In this document: positions 35,220 through 45,200 of the stretch, one piece after another
Position numbering within the stretch: position 1 is the stretch's first letter
Layout of the letters: each line of letters begins with the position of its first letter
Assembly: GCF_031127905.1 (NCBI RefSeq)
Contig: NZ_JARXIC010000018.1
Location: forward strand, 1-64,000
Length of the DNA: 64,000 nt
Source of the DNA: Thalassobacterium sedimentorum
GTDB lineage: Bacteria; Verrucomicrobiota; Verrucomicrobiia; Opitutales; Coraliomargaritaceae
Reading direction: 5' to 3'
Position numbers and translations under genes: made by a program
The notes under the pieces: generated by a model
Database searches by the model: none
What the model saw: only the letters and a program-made list of their open reading frames with translations
Told to the model about the DNA's origin: nothing

Positions 35220-38200
35220 TTAATCCACGAGGCTTACTAGTGATTTGATATGCTGCTCTAAATCTTGAAATGCCACGACCTGACTTTTTGGGTAGTCGAT
35301 TCCGTCAATAAATGCCATCGGAACTCGGTCACTTGTGACGAGCAGCGGCACCCAAATTATTCTGGATTCATCAATGCCTGCCATCTTAGATATCGCTTCA
35401 GGATGATCTTTTATCCACGCACATCTGCGTTTGTGCTTAGCAAGGTAATCCTTCTTTTTCATATCCCCCCGAAATTCCTCAAGTTTTTGAATCACCTGAC
35501 GCACTGTGAGCGAGGGCTTTAGTCGCTTGCACTCAATTAAAAATATCTTTCCAGTGTCATGATCCCATGCCAGAACATCAAAGTCGCCTAGGTCAGGCTG
35601 CTTCGAAGCTCCAAGCTCAGTTAGCTTGATCTCAGTTTTTTGATTAGGAAGCAATTTCTGGATTTCATTAGCAACCTCTCTCGTAAACGCTTTCCCCTTC
35701 TTGTCAGCTACGCTGCCAAAGTAGCTGCTCATTTCTTTAGATTGAAAGAGCTTCTCTGGAAGATTCCCCTCCCAAATATTGCGAGTCAAATATCGAACCC
35801 ATCGGTGAAGGTGTGTAGCCGATATCGCAAATTGTTGTGGGGAACGCTCGACCTCAACAAATGGACGCAGCAACACCGAAAGACCTCTGAAATATCGCCA
35901 AGGAAGGACATCGTTCCCGTCGCAACCTTTGGGGAACTCTGCATTCCAGCTTGGCCTGATTGGTAAAACAAAACGTGCAACAAATGAATCTGCCTGCTTG
36001 GAATTCAGGCCTATATGCTCTTCTAGGAGGTATCGAAACTCGCGAATACCAAGAGTCCCACCAGCAGTTTTTGTCTTAACTGCCTTTTCGGTGAAAAAGT
36101 CTCGAACATCCAAAATTGTGTCGTAGCTAAAACCAAACTCTGCCTCGAACGCCTTTTCAAAACTCAAAACCTCCTTACTCCGCTCGCCGGAAGTTTTAGA
36201 AGGTTCTTCAGCATTCTGAAAGTGGGTTCCGTATGAATCCGCGTCATGCTGGATCCCATCATCGATTCGCGAGGTGATGTAGGGAGCAAAAACTGCTTCT
36301 TGAAAGTCCTCTTGATAATCCACAATCCCATTCGGATTGATTTCTAGACTAGCCTGAACGAACCCGCTAACAATTGAGTCTCGATGGTTTGCAATTTCAA
36401 TCATTAGAAAAATTTGAGCTAGAAGCGAGGCATGTTCCGTTTGAGATATAGACTCTTTTGCGTTTGGTTCGTGTGAGTATACGGCCGTCTCGATCAGCGC
36501 TCTATTTGCGACTTCAGAAGTGGCATGTTTTCCACTCTCTGTTCGAATTCGTTCCTTCAGCCAATCTGCTCCATCATCCAGAGCCAAAAGGGCTCTTGTC
36601 GATAAACTCCAACGCGAACGATCACGTGAAAAATCATCCATCTGAGAGAACGACCGAGAAACGACAGACAATGTATCATACTGCTTGAGCTTAGCTGTAA
36701 GATCTTCTTGCAGTTTCCGAACGATCGTATCCAGAGTTTTTTGAGCCTCACTAGAATCTGTAATTCGCTTGGGTAGTTTGTCATCAACCAGAAAAGCAAG
36801 CCCAACTCGCAATCTGCCGAGCTCTTCTGGTGGAATAAATTCTGGGTCAGCATCTCCGGGACCACTAACAATTGATTCAAGGTTGTCAGATGAAATAACG
36901 TGGAAGAAACGTGTATTATCGTTTTTCACGATCTGTGTGACGAGTTCTACCTCTTCTTCAGGTCCAAGACTTACATCCGCCATGTCTGCAACAGCTCGAA
37001 TGATCGTCGAGACAATTTCCCGTTCCGCAATATTGTCTGCCCGATGAAACTTCCCTAGGAAACCTTCAAATATACTAAGTCGAGCAACCGCGTGACTCCT
37101 GTCTAACTGATAGTTTAATTCAGTTTGCTCGTCCGCCAACTGAGATACATTCTCCAGTTTCCATCCATCAATATCCACAAACAGTAATTCAAGATTGAAA
37201 CGCTCGACACCCCATGCCGATTTTTCGGATACAGCAGGCAAGATCCGTTCAATCCAATTAGAAATACAATCCCATAAGCGGTAATATAAATTCCTTACTT
37301 CTGGATTCTTTGGACGCTCTCTGGCGGTGACCCACCAGACATGCCCCTGCCACTCCGCACAACCACTCAAAATGCCGTTACCGACGGCATCGTGATCAGC
37401 ATAGAAAATATTTGAACTCAAATCTGGATTTAGACCAACGGCTTTTCGTTGAACGATGTGCCACCCATCTCCTTCAGGCACTTTTTGGCAGTGACGATCA
37501 TTGGTTGATTTTAGCTCAAGATTGAGACCTTTTGAAAAACTCCCTTCAATCATCAGCATATTGTGAGGATTTTTCGGATCTATCTCTCGGCGATGTAAAA
37601 TGAAGTCTTGATCTTTCCAGAAGGCGTAAAGATTAAAAAATCCAGCAGTGTTGACGATTTTGACGTTAGCTTGCTCCAGATTGTCCTCTTGACACCCCAA
37701 ATACCAAAGCCTCTTTGCGCTAAATTCGTGATCAAATGAGAGAGTTTGCCAATCTGCTAAGCCGCAAGAGAAGAAGTGCCAGCGAGGCGGAATGCTCTTT
37801 AAGGCAAAGACTACGGGGCGGCCAACACCCGATAATCCAAAAAGGACGATTCCCCCTTTGAAATCCTCAACTTTTTCACATGATCGACAGCAATCTTCGA
37901 TGTATTGAGTCAAAGCATCAGCCTGCTCCTCGCTCATATCCTCAACTGCTTCAAGATTACTGCCTGTAGACAAAGTTGAGCTCCATGTGAATGCCAGAAT
38001 CGGCTTACCCAAATCAAACTGACCAACGTATGGGAATAATGGTGGCAGACATTCTGGACTTTTCGGTAGGCTTATTCCTTCCAGCGCCCGCACACCAAAC
38101 CGTGGGAGCACATCGTTTACGAAAAACTCCGCGCTTTCCTTTCCGAAAAACGTATCGGCCCAACCTCCTAAGGCAGGAACTACTTCGAGAATAAATGCAG

Positions 38201-39026
38201 CCGCAGCACGGCAAAGACAAGACGGTGCCGCAATGACAAGACTACCCTCCTCTTTATGTAGAGGGAAGCGTTCTAACGGCGACCCCACCACAGGATTAGA
38301 TTCTAAATCTTGATGTTTACTGCGGTCAAAAACAAATGCCGCGAGTGTTGTAGTATTAATCCCAAGACTCGAAAGACGCTCATCCGAAAACGTCACGGCC
38401 CCAGAGTGTGCGCATATAACGGCATCGGACGGCAATTCGATGGGGCCACCCGCTACGCTTTCGCTGGTAATGTATCGGTGTTGATTTAGTTCGTCTGCAA
38501 TCGAATCTGAAATTCGAAGGAGGGCGATGACTGATTCATAGCATTCCTTAAATCCGGGAAAATTGACTTTTTCAGAGAGAAAGTTCAATAACCGCTCAAG
38601 GATGAAATCAGCGTTTGAAAAAGTGCCTGGATAAACCCGAAATCCACCTTCAGTTGTGCACACGTATCCTACGAAAACATCTTCGGATGGATCTTCCTGA
38701 GGTGCCCACGGCGACGAACCCATTTGAGAAGTCCATTGCCGAAGGTCATTTGGCTTTGCTATTTTATGACCTTTGCAACACAGCAAAGCCATGTTCTGCA
38801 GGACTTGGATCCTTATATTGTTTTCGGCCAAACTCGGCATTGTTTCCAATGAGGCAATTAACCGCGCTGCTGAAGTAGGTTTAAATTCGCGCAGCCAACT
38901 TGCGAGAGTCTGATGATCTTGTCGCAGATTGCTTATTAAATGACCAGATGGAACAGGAACCATATCTCGCATGAGCGCTTGGAATTTCTCAAAGTCCTCG
39001 GGCGATGGAGTTTCAGGCTCTTTCAT
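35220..39026 (-). CDS. Large protein with C-terminal PD-(D/E)XK nuclease motif, in the type I R-M operon
   Basis: A 1268-residue soluble protein. Near residues 1145-1170 is a PD-(D/E)XK nuclease-like motif, LGDFDVLAWDHDTGKIFLIE-CKRL, with the aspartate and E-x-K spaced as in Mrr/VSR-like nucleases, followed by a helix with Q and E residues. The preceding 1100 residues are not recognised; no Walker motif is apparent. The start 39026 (MKEPETPSPEDF) has a good site, AGGAG, formed by the last codons of hsdS, and only 1 bp separates it from the hsdS stop; 39080 is therefore rejected. Being the promoter-distal gene of hsdR-GxxExxY-hsdM-hsdS, it probably works with the restriction system or uses its methylation as self-marking. 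Confidence 0.72.
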   Translation of the reverse strand: MKEPETPSPEDFEKFQALMRDMVPVPSGHLISNLRQDHQTLASWLREFKPTSAARLIASLETMPSLAENNIRIQVLQNMALLCCKGHKIAKPNDLRQWTSQMGSSPWAPQEDPSEDVFVGYVCTTEGGFRVYPGTFSNADFILERLLNFLSEKVNFPGFKECYESVIALLRISDSIADELNQHRYITSESVAGGPIELPSDAVICAHSGAVTFSDERLSSLGINTTTLAAFVFDRSKHQDLESNPVVGSPLERFPLHKEEGSLVIAAPSCLCRAAAAFILEVVPALGGWADTFFGKESAEFFVNDVLPRFGVRALEGISLPKSPECLPPLFPYVGQFDLGKPILAFTWSSTLSTGSNLEAVEDMSEEQADALTQYIEDCCRSCEKVEDFKGGIVLFGLSGVGRPVVFALKSIPPRWHFFSCGLADWQTLSFDHEFSAKRLWYLGCQEDNLEQANVKIVNTAGFFNLYAFWKDQDFILHRREIDPKNPHNMLMIEGSFSKGLNLELKSTNDRHCQKVPEGDGWHIVQRKAVGLNPDLSSNIFYADHDAVGNGILSGCAEWQGHVWWVTARERPKNPEVRNLYYRLWDCISNWIERILPAVSEKSAWGVERFNLELLFVDIDGWKLENVSQLADEQTELNYQLDRSHAVARLSIFEGFLGKFHRADNIAEREIVSTIIRAVADMADVSLGPEEEVELVTQIVKNDNTRFFHVISSDNLESIVSGPGDADPEFIPPEELGRLRVGLAFLVDDKLPKRITDSSEAQKTLDTIVRKLQEDLTAKLKQYDTLSVVSRSFSQMDDFSRDRSRWSLSTRALLALDDGADWLKERIRTESGKHATSEVANRALIETAVYSHEPNAKESISQTEHASLLAQIFLMIEIANHRDSIVSGFVQASLEINPNGIVDYQEDFQEAVFAPYITSRIDDGIQHDADSYGTHFQNAEEPSKTSGERSKEVLSFEKAFEAEFGFSYDTILDVRDFFTEKAVKTKTAGGTLGIREFRYLLEEHIGLNSKQADSFVARFVLPIRPSWNAEFPKGCDGNDVLPWRYFRGLSVLLRPFVEVERSPQQFAISATHLHRWVRYLTRNIWEGNLPEKLFQSKEMSSYFGSVADKKGKAFTREVANEIQKLLPNQKTEIKLTELGASKQPDLGDFDVLAWDHDTGKIFLIECKRLKPSLTVRQVIQKLEEFRGDMKKKDYLAKHKRRCAWIKDHPEAISKMAGIDESRIIWVPLLVTSDRVPMAFIDGIDYPKSQVVAFQDLEQHIKSLVSLVD

Positions 39027-39027
39027 T

Positions 39028-40230
39028 TTAAAGTTCTCCTTTAAAGGCGCGTTGTTGGAGTGAGGCGAAGAGATCGTCACTCTGTGCTATAAAGTGCTTC
39101 TGTGAGTTAATTCGCTTTAAATGGAATTCTACTATTTTTTGATATTCATTTTGCAAATCAAGGGGAGGTCTCAGCAATGTGAGGTTTCGAATGTCAGTAA
39201 AATTCAACCCAGCTTTTACGCCTCTACGACTAAAGGCCGCGAATTGATGTCCGCCTCCAGCGGATGCCAAGTAATGAGCGGCGTAGACAGAATTAATGTC
39301 GTTTAGTCTTAGAATGGATAAATGCTGGTTAATGTGCGCTTGTCCCAGGTCGTCTGGGACAACCGCAACGCGGCCCAAATCTGCAGTGATGCTAAGTAGT
39401 ATATCCCCAGCTTTAACTGATGTGCGAATTGCTTCCTGATTATTCGGGGCATTTACATATGCAACATCTTGTAGATCCAATACTCCATTCTTAAGGTTCT
39501 GAATGCGGATGAAGAATGCACCTGAATCACTGTAATACTTTGCCCATCCACGGGACCCGCTGGTTATGAAATCTTCTACGTCTCCAATTTTACACTCATC
39601 CCAGCCCTTGGGGTTGGTGACGGGGTCGCCGAAGAGGTCGAGGAAGGTGGCGCGAAGGAAGTCGTCGGTGAGTTGGAGGGCTTGCTGGCGTTTGCGGCGG
39701 ATGGCATCCGCCTGATCCAAGATCCCCGCGATCCGCTGCTGCTCCAATAAATCCGGCTTCCCGTTTTTCATTGGGAGGGGGATTTTTAGTGTATCAATAT
39801 GTTCGTTTCGAAGGTTGTTAATATTGGCTCCAGCTGCCAGCGCTGAAATTATTGACCTATACTTTTCGGTTTTGAAAAAATGAGACAGATATGTGGGGTG
39901 TATTTTGCTGTTCGGTCTAACTACTTTACAAAATGCACCAAAACTTCCGGTGAATTTTTCGGTTAAAGGGGCAGCTTTACCTACGACATCAATGCTTCCG
40001 CTAGATGCTGCAACTACAATGTCCCCTTCCTGCAACAACTGCTTGTCTGATATTTTCAGTCGAGGGACATAGACGAATTTATCTAAAACGAGCCCAGTAT
40101 CCGTTATATTATTGGCTCTCAATATTGGAAGACACCCCTCTTTTTCAATCAGACTAGCATCAGACTTCGAATAGGTAACTCCTCGAACTTGTTCTGCTAG
40201 TTCAGAAACCTGAAACAATTTGTAACCCAT
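39028..40230 (-). CDS. hsdS: Type I restriction-modification specificity subunit
   Basis: A 400-residue HsdS. It has two target-recognition halves, the first ending near LEQQRIAGILDQADAIRRKRQQAL (the typical central conserved helix) and the second starting at GWDECKIGDVEDFITSGSRG. The C-terminus repeats the helical pattern (LQNEYQKIVEFHLKRINSQK). The start 40230 (MGYKLFQVSELAEQV) is 1 bp after the hsdM stop. It sets the DNA target of the methylase and the restriction complex. Confidence 0.93.
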   Translation of the reverse strand: MGYKLFQVSELAEQVRGVTYSKSDASLIEKEGCLPILRANNITDTGLVLDKFVYVPRLKISDKQLLQEGDIVVAASSGSIDVVGKAAPLTEKFTGSFGAFCKVVRPNSKIHPTYLSHFFKTEKYRSIISALAAGANINNLRNEHIDTLKIPLPMKNGKPDLLEQQRIAGILDQADAIRRKRQQALQLTDDFLRATFLDLFGDPVTNPKGWDECKIGDVEDFITSGSRGWAKYYSDSGAFFIRIQNLKNGVLDLQDVAYVNAPNNQEAIRTSVKAGDILLSITADLGRVAVVPDDLGQAHINQHLSILRLNDINSVYAAHYLASAGGGHQFAAFSRRGVKAGLNFTDIRNLTLLRPPLDLQNEYQKIVEFHLKRINSQKHFIAQSDDLFASLQQRAFKGEL

Positions 40231-40231
40231 A

Positions 40232-41734
40232 CTAATCCAACATCCCTTCCAGTGCCTCAATGTCCTTGAGAATATCCTGCTCCAAAGTCTTTAGCTGACC
40301 GAGGATCACTTTCGGATCTTCGTATTCAACTTCCTCATACGCGACTTCCTTGTAGCGGTTGATGGAGAGGTCGTATTTGTTATCACGAATTTCAGCAACG
40401 GGCACCTTGAAGTTTTTGGTGCGCGTCTTTTGCGCGATAGGCTGGCCTTGGTTCCATTGCTTGAGCAGATCGGGCAGATCGTCTTTATCGGGTTGTGGGG
40501 TTCGCTTGTCGTCGAGCGAATAGCCGTCGGCTAAAACATCGTAAAACCAGACGTCGTCGGTGCGGCCGCCTTTGGTGAAGACAAGGATGGCGGTCGAGAC
40601 TCCGGCATAGGGCTTGAAAACACCGGAAGGGAGGGAGATGACGGCTTCGAGTTGGTTATCGTCGACGATCATTTTGCGCACGCCGACGTGGGCACCGCTG
40701 GATCCGAAGAGCACGCCATCGGGCACGATCACGGCGCAGCGTCCGCCGTTGTTGAGCATGCGCAGCATGAGCACGAGGAAGAGCAATTCCGTCTTCTTGG
40801 TCTTTACTTTGCTCTTGAGGGTGGGATCGGTGCTGTCGGCATCGATGCTGCCCTTGAAGGGTGGATTGGCGAGGATCACATCGAAGTGATTGTTTGCTAT
40901 CTGCGGCATGCGCTCGCTGAAGCTGGACACGAGTGTGTCTTGATTGTGTAGGGTTCGCGACTGCACATCGTGCAGCAGCAAATTCATGGCGGCGATGCGC
41001 AGCATGGTGCTGTCGAAATCGAAGCCGAAGAACATACTGTTTTGAATGTGCTCGCGGTAAGGCTCCAGCAGGTCGCCGGGATAGTGCTTCTCGCCGTCCT
41101 CATCGGTTTCGATCAGAGCAGGCGTGGAATACTTCTGCTTGAGATAATCCATCACCCCGACCAAGAAACCGGCCGTGCCACAAGCGGGGTCGCACACCGT
41201 ATCGGTTGGCTTGGGATCGAGAATCTCAACCATGGCACGGATGATGTGGCGTGGCGTGCGGAACTGTCCGGCGATGCCCGCGCTTTGCAACTTGGAGAGC
41301 AGGTATTCGTAAAGATCGCCCTTGGTGTCACCCTTATCGAGGGGCAGCTCGTTGATGGCGTTGACGGCTTTGACCAGCAAGTTGCCGGTGGGGATCAAGC
41401 AGTTGGCATTTTCCAAGTATTTGCCGAGTGGTGATTTTTTAACCACGTCGTCGCGCAGGAAAGGAAAGACTTCGTCCCGCACAGTTTTGAGCATAGGATC
41501 GCCACCGATTTGCTTAAAATTCTTCCAGCGCAGGTGTTGTTGATCGGGGCCGAAGACTCCGGAGAAATCTTTGCCTAAGCGCTGCGCCCGGCTCTCCTGG
41601 CGCGATTCGTTAAGGTCGAGCAGACGAATGAACATCAGGTAAGAGATCTGCTCGATGACAGTGATCGGATTGGTGATCCCGCCGGAGTGGAACTCCAGCC
41701 AAAGGGCGTCGATTTTAGATTTGAGTGATTGCAT
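40232..41734 (-). CDS. hsdM: Type I restriction-modification DNA methyltransferase subunit
   Basis: A 500-residue N6-adenine methylase with an N-terminal helical domain and an AdoMet-binding motif [16 protein letters not shown]. The catalytic motif is [10 protein letters not shown] (NPPF), and later elements include [16 protein letters not shown]. It modifies the HsdS-defined site to protect host DNA. It is coupled to hsdS, and its start is 42 bp below repeat copy D. Confidence 0.96.
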   Translation of the reverse strand: MQSLKSKIDALWLEFHSGGITNPITVIEQISYLMFIRLLDLNESRQESRAQRLGKDFSGVFGPDQQHLRWKNFKQIGGDPMLKTVRDEVFPFLRDDVVKKSPLGKYLENANCLIPTGNLLVKAVNAINELPLDKGDTKGDLYEYLLSKLQSAGIAGQFRTPRHIIRAMVEILDPKPTDTVCDPACGTAGFLVGVMDYLKQKYSTPALIETDEDGEKHYPGDLLEPYREHIQNSMFFGFDFDSTMLRIAAMNLLLHDVQSRTLHNQDTLVSSFSERMPQIANNHFDVILANPPFKGSIDADSTDPTLKSKVKTKKTELLFLVLMLRMLNNGGRCAVIVPDGVLFGSSGAHVGVRKMIVDDNQLEAVISLPSGVFKPYAGVSTAILVFTKGGRTDDVWFYDVLADGYSLDDKRTPQPDKDDLPDLLKQWNQGQPIAQKTRTKNFKVPVAEIRDNKYDLSINRYKEVAYEEVEYEDPKVILGQLKTLEQDILKDIEALEGMLD

Positions 41735-41775
41735 GAAAATTGGATTGAAAATTGGATTCCGGCTGCGCCGGGGAC

Positions 41776-41804
41776 CGCTTAAATAGCGCTTAAGTTACGC
41801 TTAA
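41776..41804 (+). repeat. Triple CGCTTAA repeat, copy D
   Basis: Three perfect CGCTTAA units start at 41776, 41787 and 41798 (exact 11-bp pitch). The stop codon of the GxxExxY gene (TAA, 41801-41803 on the minus strand) lies inside the last unit. With copy E in opposite orientation it brackets that gene. Confidence 0.9.
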
Positions 41805-42211
41805 GGGTGAGTGTCGGGAATGTATTCTTTGAGTATGTAGCGTTTCCATTCGACAGATTGCTTAGTTCCGAAGTTGATCAAGTAGCCGACTGCTTTCTTG
41901 GTAATGTGCATGTAATTGAGCAGTTGTTGTTCATGCTCGGGAAGTAGCGCTTTAACTGCTTTGAGTTCCGTGACGATTTCACGGTGAACCAGCAGGTCGG
42001 GGATATAGGTTTTCTTCAGCCGATGACCTTTGTAGTAGACTGCTAATTCTTCTTTGGGAATGAATGGAATGGATTGAAAGCCGAGCTCTAACTCTAAGCT
42101 TTCTTGATAGATCTCTTCGCTCAATCCATAGCCAAGTTCTTTATACACCTCGAATGCTGCCCCCATGAGAGCATAACCTTGGTTGCCGAGATATTCTGAA
42201 TTGGATGTCAT
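41801..42211 (-). CDS. GxxExxY protein
   Basis: A 136-residue protein of the GxxExxY family. The name motif is present as GLSEEIY at about residues 28-34, and a PD-(D/E)XK-like core follows (YIPDLLVHREIVTELKAV, D and E-x-K). The C-terminal half has HEQQLLNYMHITKKAVGYLINFG. The function of the family is unproven; many copies sit alone in genomes as inserted cassettes. Here it interrupts the hsdR-hsdM operon and is flanked by inverted copies of the CGCTTAA repeat, suggesting it came in as a small mobile cassette. Confidence 0.88.
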   Translation of the reverse strand: MTSNSEYLGNQGYALMGAAFEVYKELGYGLSEEIYQESLELELGFQSIPFIPKEELAVYYKGHRLKKTYIPDLLVHREIVTELKAVKALLPEHEQQLLNYMHITKKAVGYLINFGTKQSVEWKRYILKEYIPDTHP

Positions 42212-42215
42212 AAAT

Positions 42216-42243
42216 TTAAGCGTAAATTAAGCGTTCTTAAGCG
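42216..42243 (-). repeat. Triple CGCTTAA repeat, copy E (reversed) plus a fourth unit
   Basis: TTAAGCG units start at 42216, 42227 and 42237, with another at 42258 whose TTA is the stop codon of hsdR. The orientation is opposite to copy D. It is 5 bp upstream of the GxxExxY start codon. Confidence 0.88.
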
Positions 42244-42257
42244 GTTAAAATATTCTC

Positions 42258-45200
42258 TTAAGCGGCGGTGTTGTTTAAAGTTTTTAAGAGTTCCAGCAGT
42301 GCGTTGACTTGGTCGTCTTCTTTAAAAACACCTTCGACGCCTTGGCTATCGATGCTGGTGAATGGGCTCTCCCAGAGTTGATCGAGCTCGATTACGCCGT
42401 AGCGGCTGATGTGACTCTTGAGCATCTCTAAGAAACGAATTTGGTTGGCGTTGAGCGCGGGATACTTTTGCACGAAGTCTTTGAAGTGCGCATCGACGGC
42501 GGCGGCATCCATGCCGATGACTTGGCGAATGGCGAGCGCGAGGCTCTTGGACTTGTTGGGATAGTGCACGAGCAAATCTTCGAGATGTAGATAAGGGTCG
42601 TGCATTAAGACGTCGTGCACCAGCTCGTTGAGTTCATCGGGCAAGATCGCCTGGCCTGCTTTGATTTTGCGCAGGGCTTCGTTGGCGTCGAAGAGTTCCT
42701 TGAGCACGGATTCGACTCGGCTGCGATACGCAGCGAGGTCGAGCCCGGAGAGTTTCACTTTGTGCTCCTGGCTATTGTAGCCGGCTTGGTCTTCCGCGAC
42801 ATCGAGGAAGAGTGGCGCGACTGGATTGACCGTATCCTTCTTGCGGTGCTTCATGATGCCACGCAGCTCGGTGCGAAGGTATTCCAAGTCCTTGACGCTG
42901 GCACTGTTATGGTAGCCCAGATCTTTCGCCTTTTGAATGGCGGGTAGCTTTTCTTCGACCTGCTTGAGGTTGATCGGCAACTGTGAGACTTGCTCCACCA
43001 CGGTATCGGTCAGGTCGTCTGCGGCGGCGGACTTCTCCAAGCGTGCCACTTCGAGCTTCGCGATGAGAAGATCAAATTGTAGCGCGGCTTCCTTGCTGCG
43101 GATGTCGCGCCACTGCATGAGCGGCGCAAGCTCGCGCTTGAGCGTGGCGACGGTGTGAGGCTCGAAGGCTTCGATCACGCCACTGGCTTGCATAGCTTTG
43201 ACCGTCTTGACCTTTTCACGCACGGAAAGGCTGTCCGCAGGCAGCGCGGCGATATCGGCCGCGATGAGTGCGGTGGCGGTCTTGAGTCCGTCGAGGTCTT
43301 GCTGCTTGAGTGCGGTCTCGCCGAGGGCGATACGGGCTTCGAAAAGTTGCTGCGGCAGGCTCTTGCTCTGCGAGGGCTCTTCTTCCTTAACCAGTTCGTC
43401 GAAGTATTCGAAGTTACCCCAATGATCGAAGATCAGGAACTCGGACTTGTCTTTGCCAGGGCCAAAGAGGTCTTTGCAAAGTCGTGTGCCACGGCCGATC
43501 ATTTGCCAGAACTTGGCGTAGGACTTTACCGGCTTGGCAAAGACGAGGTTGAGGAGCGATGGCACATCGATGCCGGTGTCGAGCATGTCGACGGATACGG
43601 CGATGGTGAGGTTTTTACTGCCGTCGGTGTTTTTGAAATCGTCGATCAGCTGCTCGGCGCGCGGCTCGTAGTTGTCGATACGCAGGCAGAAGTCGCCTCC
43701 GTATTGCGGGTAGCACTCATCGAAGACATCGACGAGCTGCTTGGCGTGTTTGTGGTTGCGAGCAAAAATGATGGTCTTGCCGACGCGTGTGCCGTCCGGA
43801 CCGCGCAGTCCGTTCTCCATGAGGTTGCGAATGATGGCGCGGTCGGTGTCACGGTTGAAAACCTGGCGGCTGACTTGTTCCTTCTCGTAGTTGACCGTTT
43901 CAGAGTCTTCCACTTGTTCATCGAGCTGCTCCTGCTGCACTTTGTTGAGCGCTTTGTATTTGATGCCGTCCCGCAGGAACTTGGTGGTGTGTTTGACTAC
44001 CTTAAAAGGACAGAGGTAAGGCGGATTGTGTTCAATCGCGTCTTCGTAAGTGTAATTGGCAGTGGGATCTTCGTTCTCGCACTCAAAGAGCTTGTAAGTG
44101 TTGCGGAAGATGAACTTGAGCGGCGTGGCCGTGAGCCCGACTTGATAGGCGTCGAAGTAGCGAAAGAGATCGCGGTAGCGGTTGTAGATACTGCGGTGTG
44201 ATTCGTCGGCGATGATGAGATCAAAGAAACCGACGTCGAAATTCTGAAAACACTTCATCATGGCCGGATAAGTGGCCAGATAGATACGCTTGTTGCGGTC
44301 GTTGCCCGTCTTGCGGTTCACGTAGACCCGTGGTTCATCGGGCATGTGCTCCTCAAAGGCGTCATTGGCTTGCTTCCGCAGTTCACGACGGTCACAGAGA
44401 AAGAGAATGCGCTTGGCCCAGCTGGCGCGGATCATGACCTCGGAGAGCGCGATGGCGACGCGGGTCTTTCCGGTGCCAGTGGCTTGGATGAGCAGTGCCT
44501 TGCGACGCCGAGCGTCGAAACTTTCAGTGACGCGCTTAATCGCTTCGATCTGATAGAGACGATCGACAATTTGTTCCTTTGGATTCAGCGAACCAAGCAC
44601 CTGCTCACGATTGGCGATTTGGTAGAGCTCATATTCCAAGCTGTCCTGTGAGTAAAAACCAAAGAGTGAACGAGGCGGCTCGCCCTTGCCATCGTTCCAG
44701 ATGTAGATCTCGTAGCCGTTGGTGTAAAAGATGATTGGACGGTGGCCGGTCTCTTTCTCGATGCCGTCCGCGTAATATTTGGCCTGCACCTTGCCTTTGT
44801 CGGCATCTTCTGCCGTTTTCTTGGCCTCAACGACGGCGAGCACTTTGCCAGAATTGGGATCTTTCAGCACATAATCAATATAGCCGATACCGCTAGTCGT
44901 CGGTTGGTGGGTGACTTCCCGCTCTTGCTCAACCTCTGCGGTATTTTTGCCGCGCGCGCCGACATCCCAGCCCACGGAGCGCAGGAGTTCGTCGATGAGT
45001 TTAAAGCGGGTTTCCTCTTCGCTAAATTCGAGTGTGCTGGCGGCTTGTTGCGCGTGCTTGAGCAGTTCGAGCTTTTCGGTTTCGGACTTGCCAGTCGCCT
45101 CAGCTTTCGTGCGCACCATTTCCAAGTCGGAGAGCAGCTTCGCCATCAAGGCTTCTTGTTCAGCCAGCTTCTTCTGTTGCGCTTTATTCTGCTGTTTGAG

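Noticed and set aside
43155-44201. 348-codon open frame on the + strand
   Set aside because: It is antisense to hsdR, whose motifs and operon position are clear; the translated product is compositionally odd and has no motifs.
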